This document shows positions 5,348-5,652 of a stretch of DNA of 5,652 nucleotides, piece after piece. Every line of letters starts with the position of its first letter. Position 1 is the stretch's first letter. This stretch comes from a bacterium (GTDB taxonomy: Bacteria; Bacillota; Clostridia; Oscillospirales; Acutalibacteraceae). Under the pieces are notes generated by a model. It was not told the DNA's origin. It was given only the letters and a program-made list of their open reading frames with translations, and made no database searches. The position numbers were made by a program, and so were the translations under genes. The stretch lies in the NCBI GenBank assembly GCA_020625635.1, contig JAHLBL010000120.1:1-5652 (forward strand), written 5' to 3'.

Positions 5348-5387
5348 AGCACAGCGTTAACTGCGCTTTCTTTCGTGTACCCTTTTT
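5323..5387 (+). terminator. Long-loop terminator-like hairpin containing the GCACA repeat
   Basis: GGGCTACAC (5323-5331) pairs with GTGTACCC (5375-5382) with one bulged C, followed by TTTTT (5383-5387). The 43-base interior holds the GCACA tandem repeat and a small AGCG/CGCT hairpin. The loop is long for a terminator, so confidence is low. Confidence 0.25.
5334..5355. repeat. GCACA tandem repeat, 4.4 copies
   Basis: Four perfect GCACA units plus GC run from 5334 to 5355. A 5-base unit in a non-coding region is prone to copy-number change by slippage. If the minus-strand frame from 5347 were real, such change would shift its N-terminus. Confidence 0.85.
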
Positions 5388-5412
5388 ACAGAAGAATCAC
5401 ACTTATCAACTG

Positions 5413-5454
5413 ACACAGACGTAGTGTATCACTGCCCCTGTGTTTTCTTTTGTT
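5413..5454 (+). terminator. Rho-independent terminator-like hairpin
   Basis: ACACAG (5413-5418) pairs with CTGTGT (5438-5443), and inside it AGTG (5423-5426) pairs with CACT (5430-5433). TTTCTTTTGTT follows. No plus-strand gene lies immediately upstream, so its source transcript is unknown. It would insulate the leader of the gene at 5644. Confidence 0.4.
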
Positions 5455-5483
5455 AACAATTTGCCGATTTGCTTGGATTATTC

Positions 5484-5498
5484 CAATACCCGGTATTG
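5484..5498. repeat. Short inverted repeat in the leader region of the gene at 5644
   Basis: CAATACC (5484-5490) and GGTATTG (5492-5498) are perfect 7-base inverted repeats around a single C. TAAAAT (5499-5504), a possible -10, follows directly but without a good -35 at normal spacing. It could be an operator or part of a leader RNA. Confidence 0.4.
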
Positions 5499-5543
5499 TA
5501 AAATACATGGTCAGCGGGCAGACCCAAACCGGCAACGTTATAT

Positions 5544-5616
5544 TTAAGGCAACACCGCATGATTCATATATGCGGTGAGACGGGCAAATGCCGTGAGTTA
5601 TGCGGCGTTGCCTTAA
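5544..5616 (+). repeat. 73-base inverted-repeat element before the last gene: leader RNA switch or tiny MITE-like repeat
   Basis: TTAAGGCAACACCGCAT (5544-5560) and ATGCGGCGTTGCCTTAA (5600-5616) are 17-base inverted repeats with one mismatch, both ending in TTAA. The inner part of the left arm, CACCGCAT (5553-5560), can instead pair perfectly with ATGCGGTG (5570-5577). The RNA thus has two exclusive folds: one long stem, or an outer stem plus a local hairpin. A third hairpin (ACGG 5580-5583 with CCGT 5591-5594) lies between. It ends 13 bases before the AAGGAGG site of the gene at 5644, so it would be in that leader. I match it to no known riboswitch class. TTAA-bounded terminal repeats also fit a miniature transposable repeat. 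Confidence 0.55.
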
Positions 5617-5629
5617 TCAAAAAATCATT

Positions 5630-5636
5630 AAGGAGG
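5630..5636 (+). promoter_or_regulatory. Ribosome-binding site of the gene at 5644
   Basis: AAGGAGG lies seven bases before the ATG at 5644, a near-perfect Shine-Dalgarno arrangement that supports a real gene running off the window. Confidence 0.75.
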
Positions 5637-5643
5637 AAAACTT

Positions 5644-5652
5644 ATGACAAAA
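5644..5652 (+). CDS. Start of a gene continuing past the window
   Basis: Only ATG ACA AAA (Met-Thr-Lys) is visible. The call rests on the strong ribosome-binding site at 5630-5636 and the leader-like structure upstream. Its product cannot be told from three codons; what it encodes would help decide whether the 5544-5616 element is a regulatory leader. Confidence 0.65.

Noticed and set aside
5334..5355. Possible CRISPR array.
   Set aside because: The unit is 5 bases with no spacers, and there are no cas genes; it is a simple tandem repeat.
5544..5616. Assignment to a known riboswitch class such as purine, THF, ZTP, SAM-III or cyclic-di-GMP.
   Set aside because: None of the conserved core sequences that I know for these classes is present; only the shape is switch-like.

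Overview
The window looks like a stretch of a gut or rumen Clostridia-type (low-GC Firmicute, possibly Oscillospiraceae/Ruminococcus-like) chromosome. The basis is strong AGGAGG ribosome-binding sites, sigma-A style promoters, many hairpin-plus-T-run terminators, and protein families common in such genomes. The taxonomic call is inference.

Left part (1-1425, moderate GC). The 3' part of an integral membrane protein gene with a YjdF/DUF2238-like signature is followed by a 230-base intergenic stretch. That stretch holds a nested dyad with a perfect 14-base palindrome and a good promoter. Next is a complete pyridoxamine-phosphate-oxidase-fold (NimA-like) flavoprotein gene. Immediately downstream, on the minus strand, is a short apparent remnant of an Ig-like surface-protein repeat. 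A bidirectional terminator separates this block from the next gene.

Centre (1452-4487, minus strand, clearly AT-rich). One gene encodes a 1011-residue protein that joins a compact UvrD/PcrA-like SF1 helicase, a RecB/Cas4-type PD-(D/E)XK nuclease, a 155-residue charged linker, a DEDDh 3'-5' exonuclease and a C-terminal SH3/Tudor-like tail. It stands alone and looks like a single-gene DNA-processing or defence machine. It has its own promoter, overlapped by an 11-base inverted repeat (a candidate operator), and its true start is at 4487. A terminator at about 4628-4675 insulates it from minus-strand transcription coming from the right.

Right part (4563-5652). No confident protein gene is present until the last nine bases. 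The stretch holds: a third copy of the operator half-site; a plus-strand candidate structured RNA ending in a strong terminator (about 4730-4841); an unrecognised low-confidence minus-strand reading frame ending in a perfect hairpin; a GCACA tandem repeat; terminator-like hairpins; and a 73-base inverted-repeat element (5544-5616). That element could fold in two mutually exclusive ways just ahead of the ribosome-binding site of a gene beginning at 5644. It could be a leader RNA or a very small MITE-like repeat.

The main candidate for something new is the helicase/nuclease/exonuclease fusion with its operator and the neighbouring RNA-like locus. A functional link between them is a hypothesis only.
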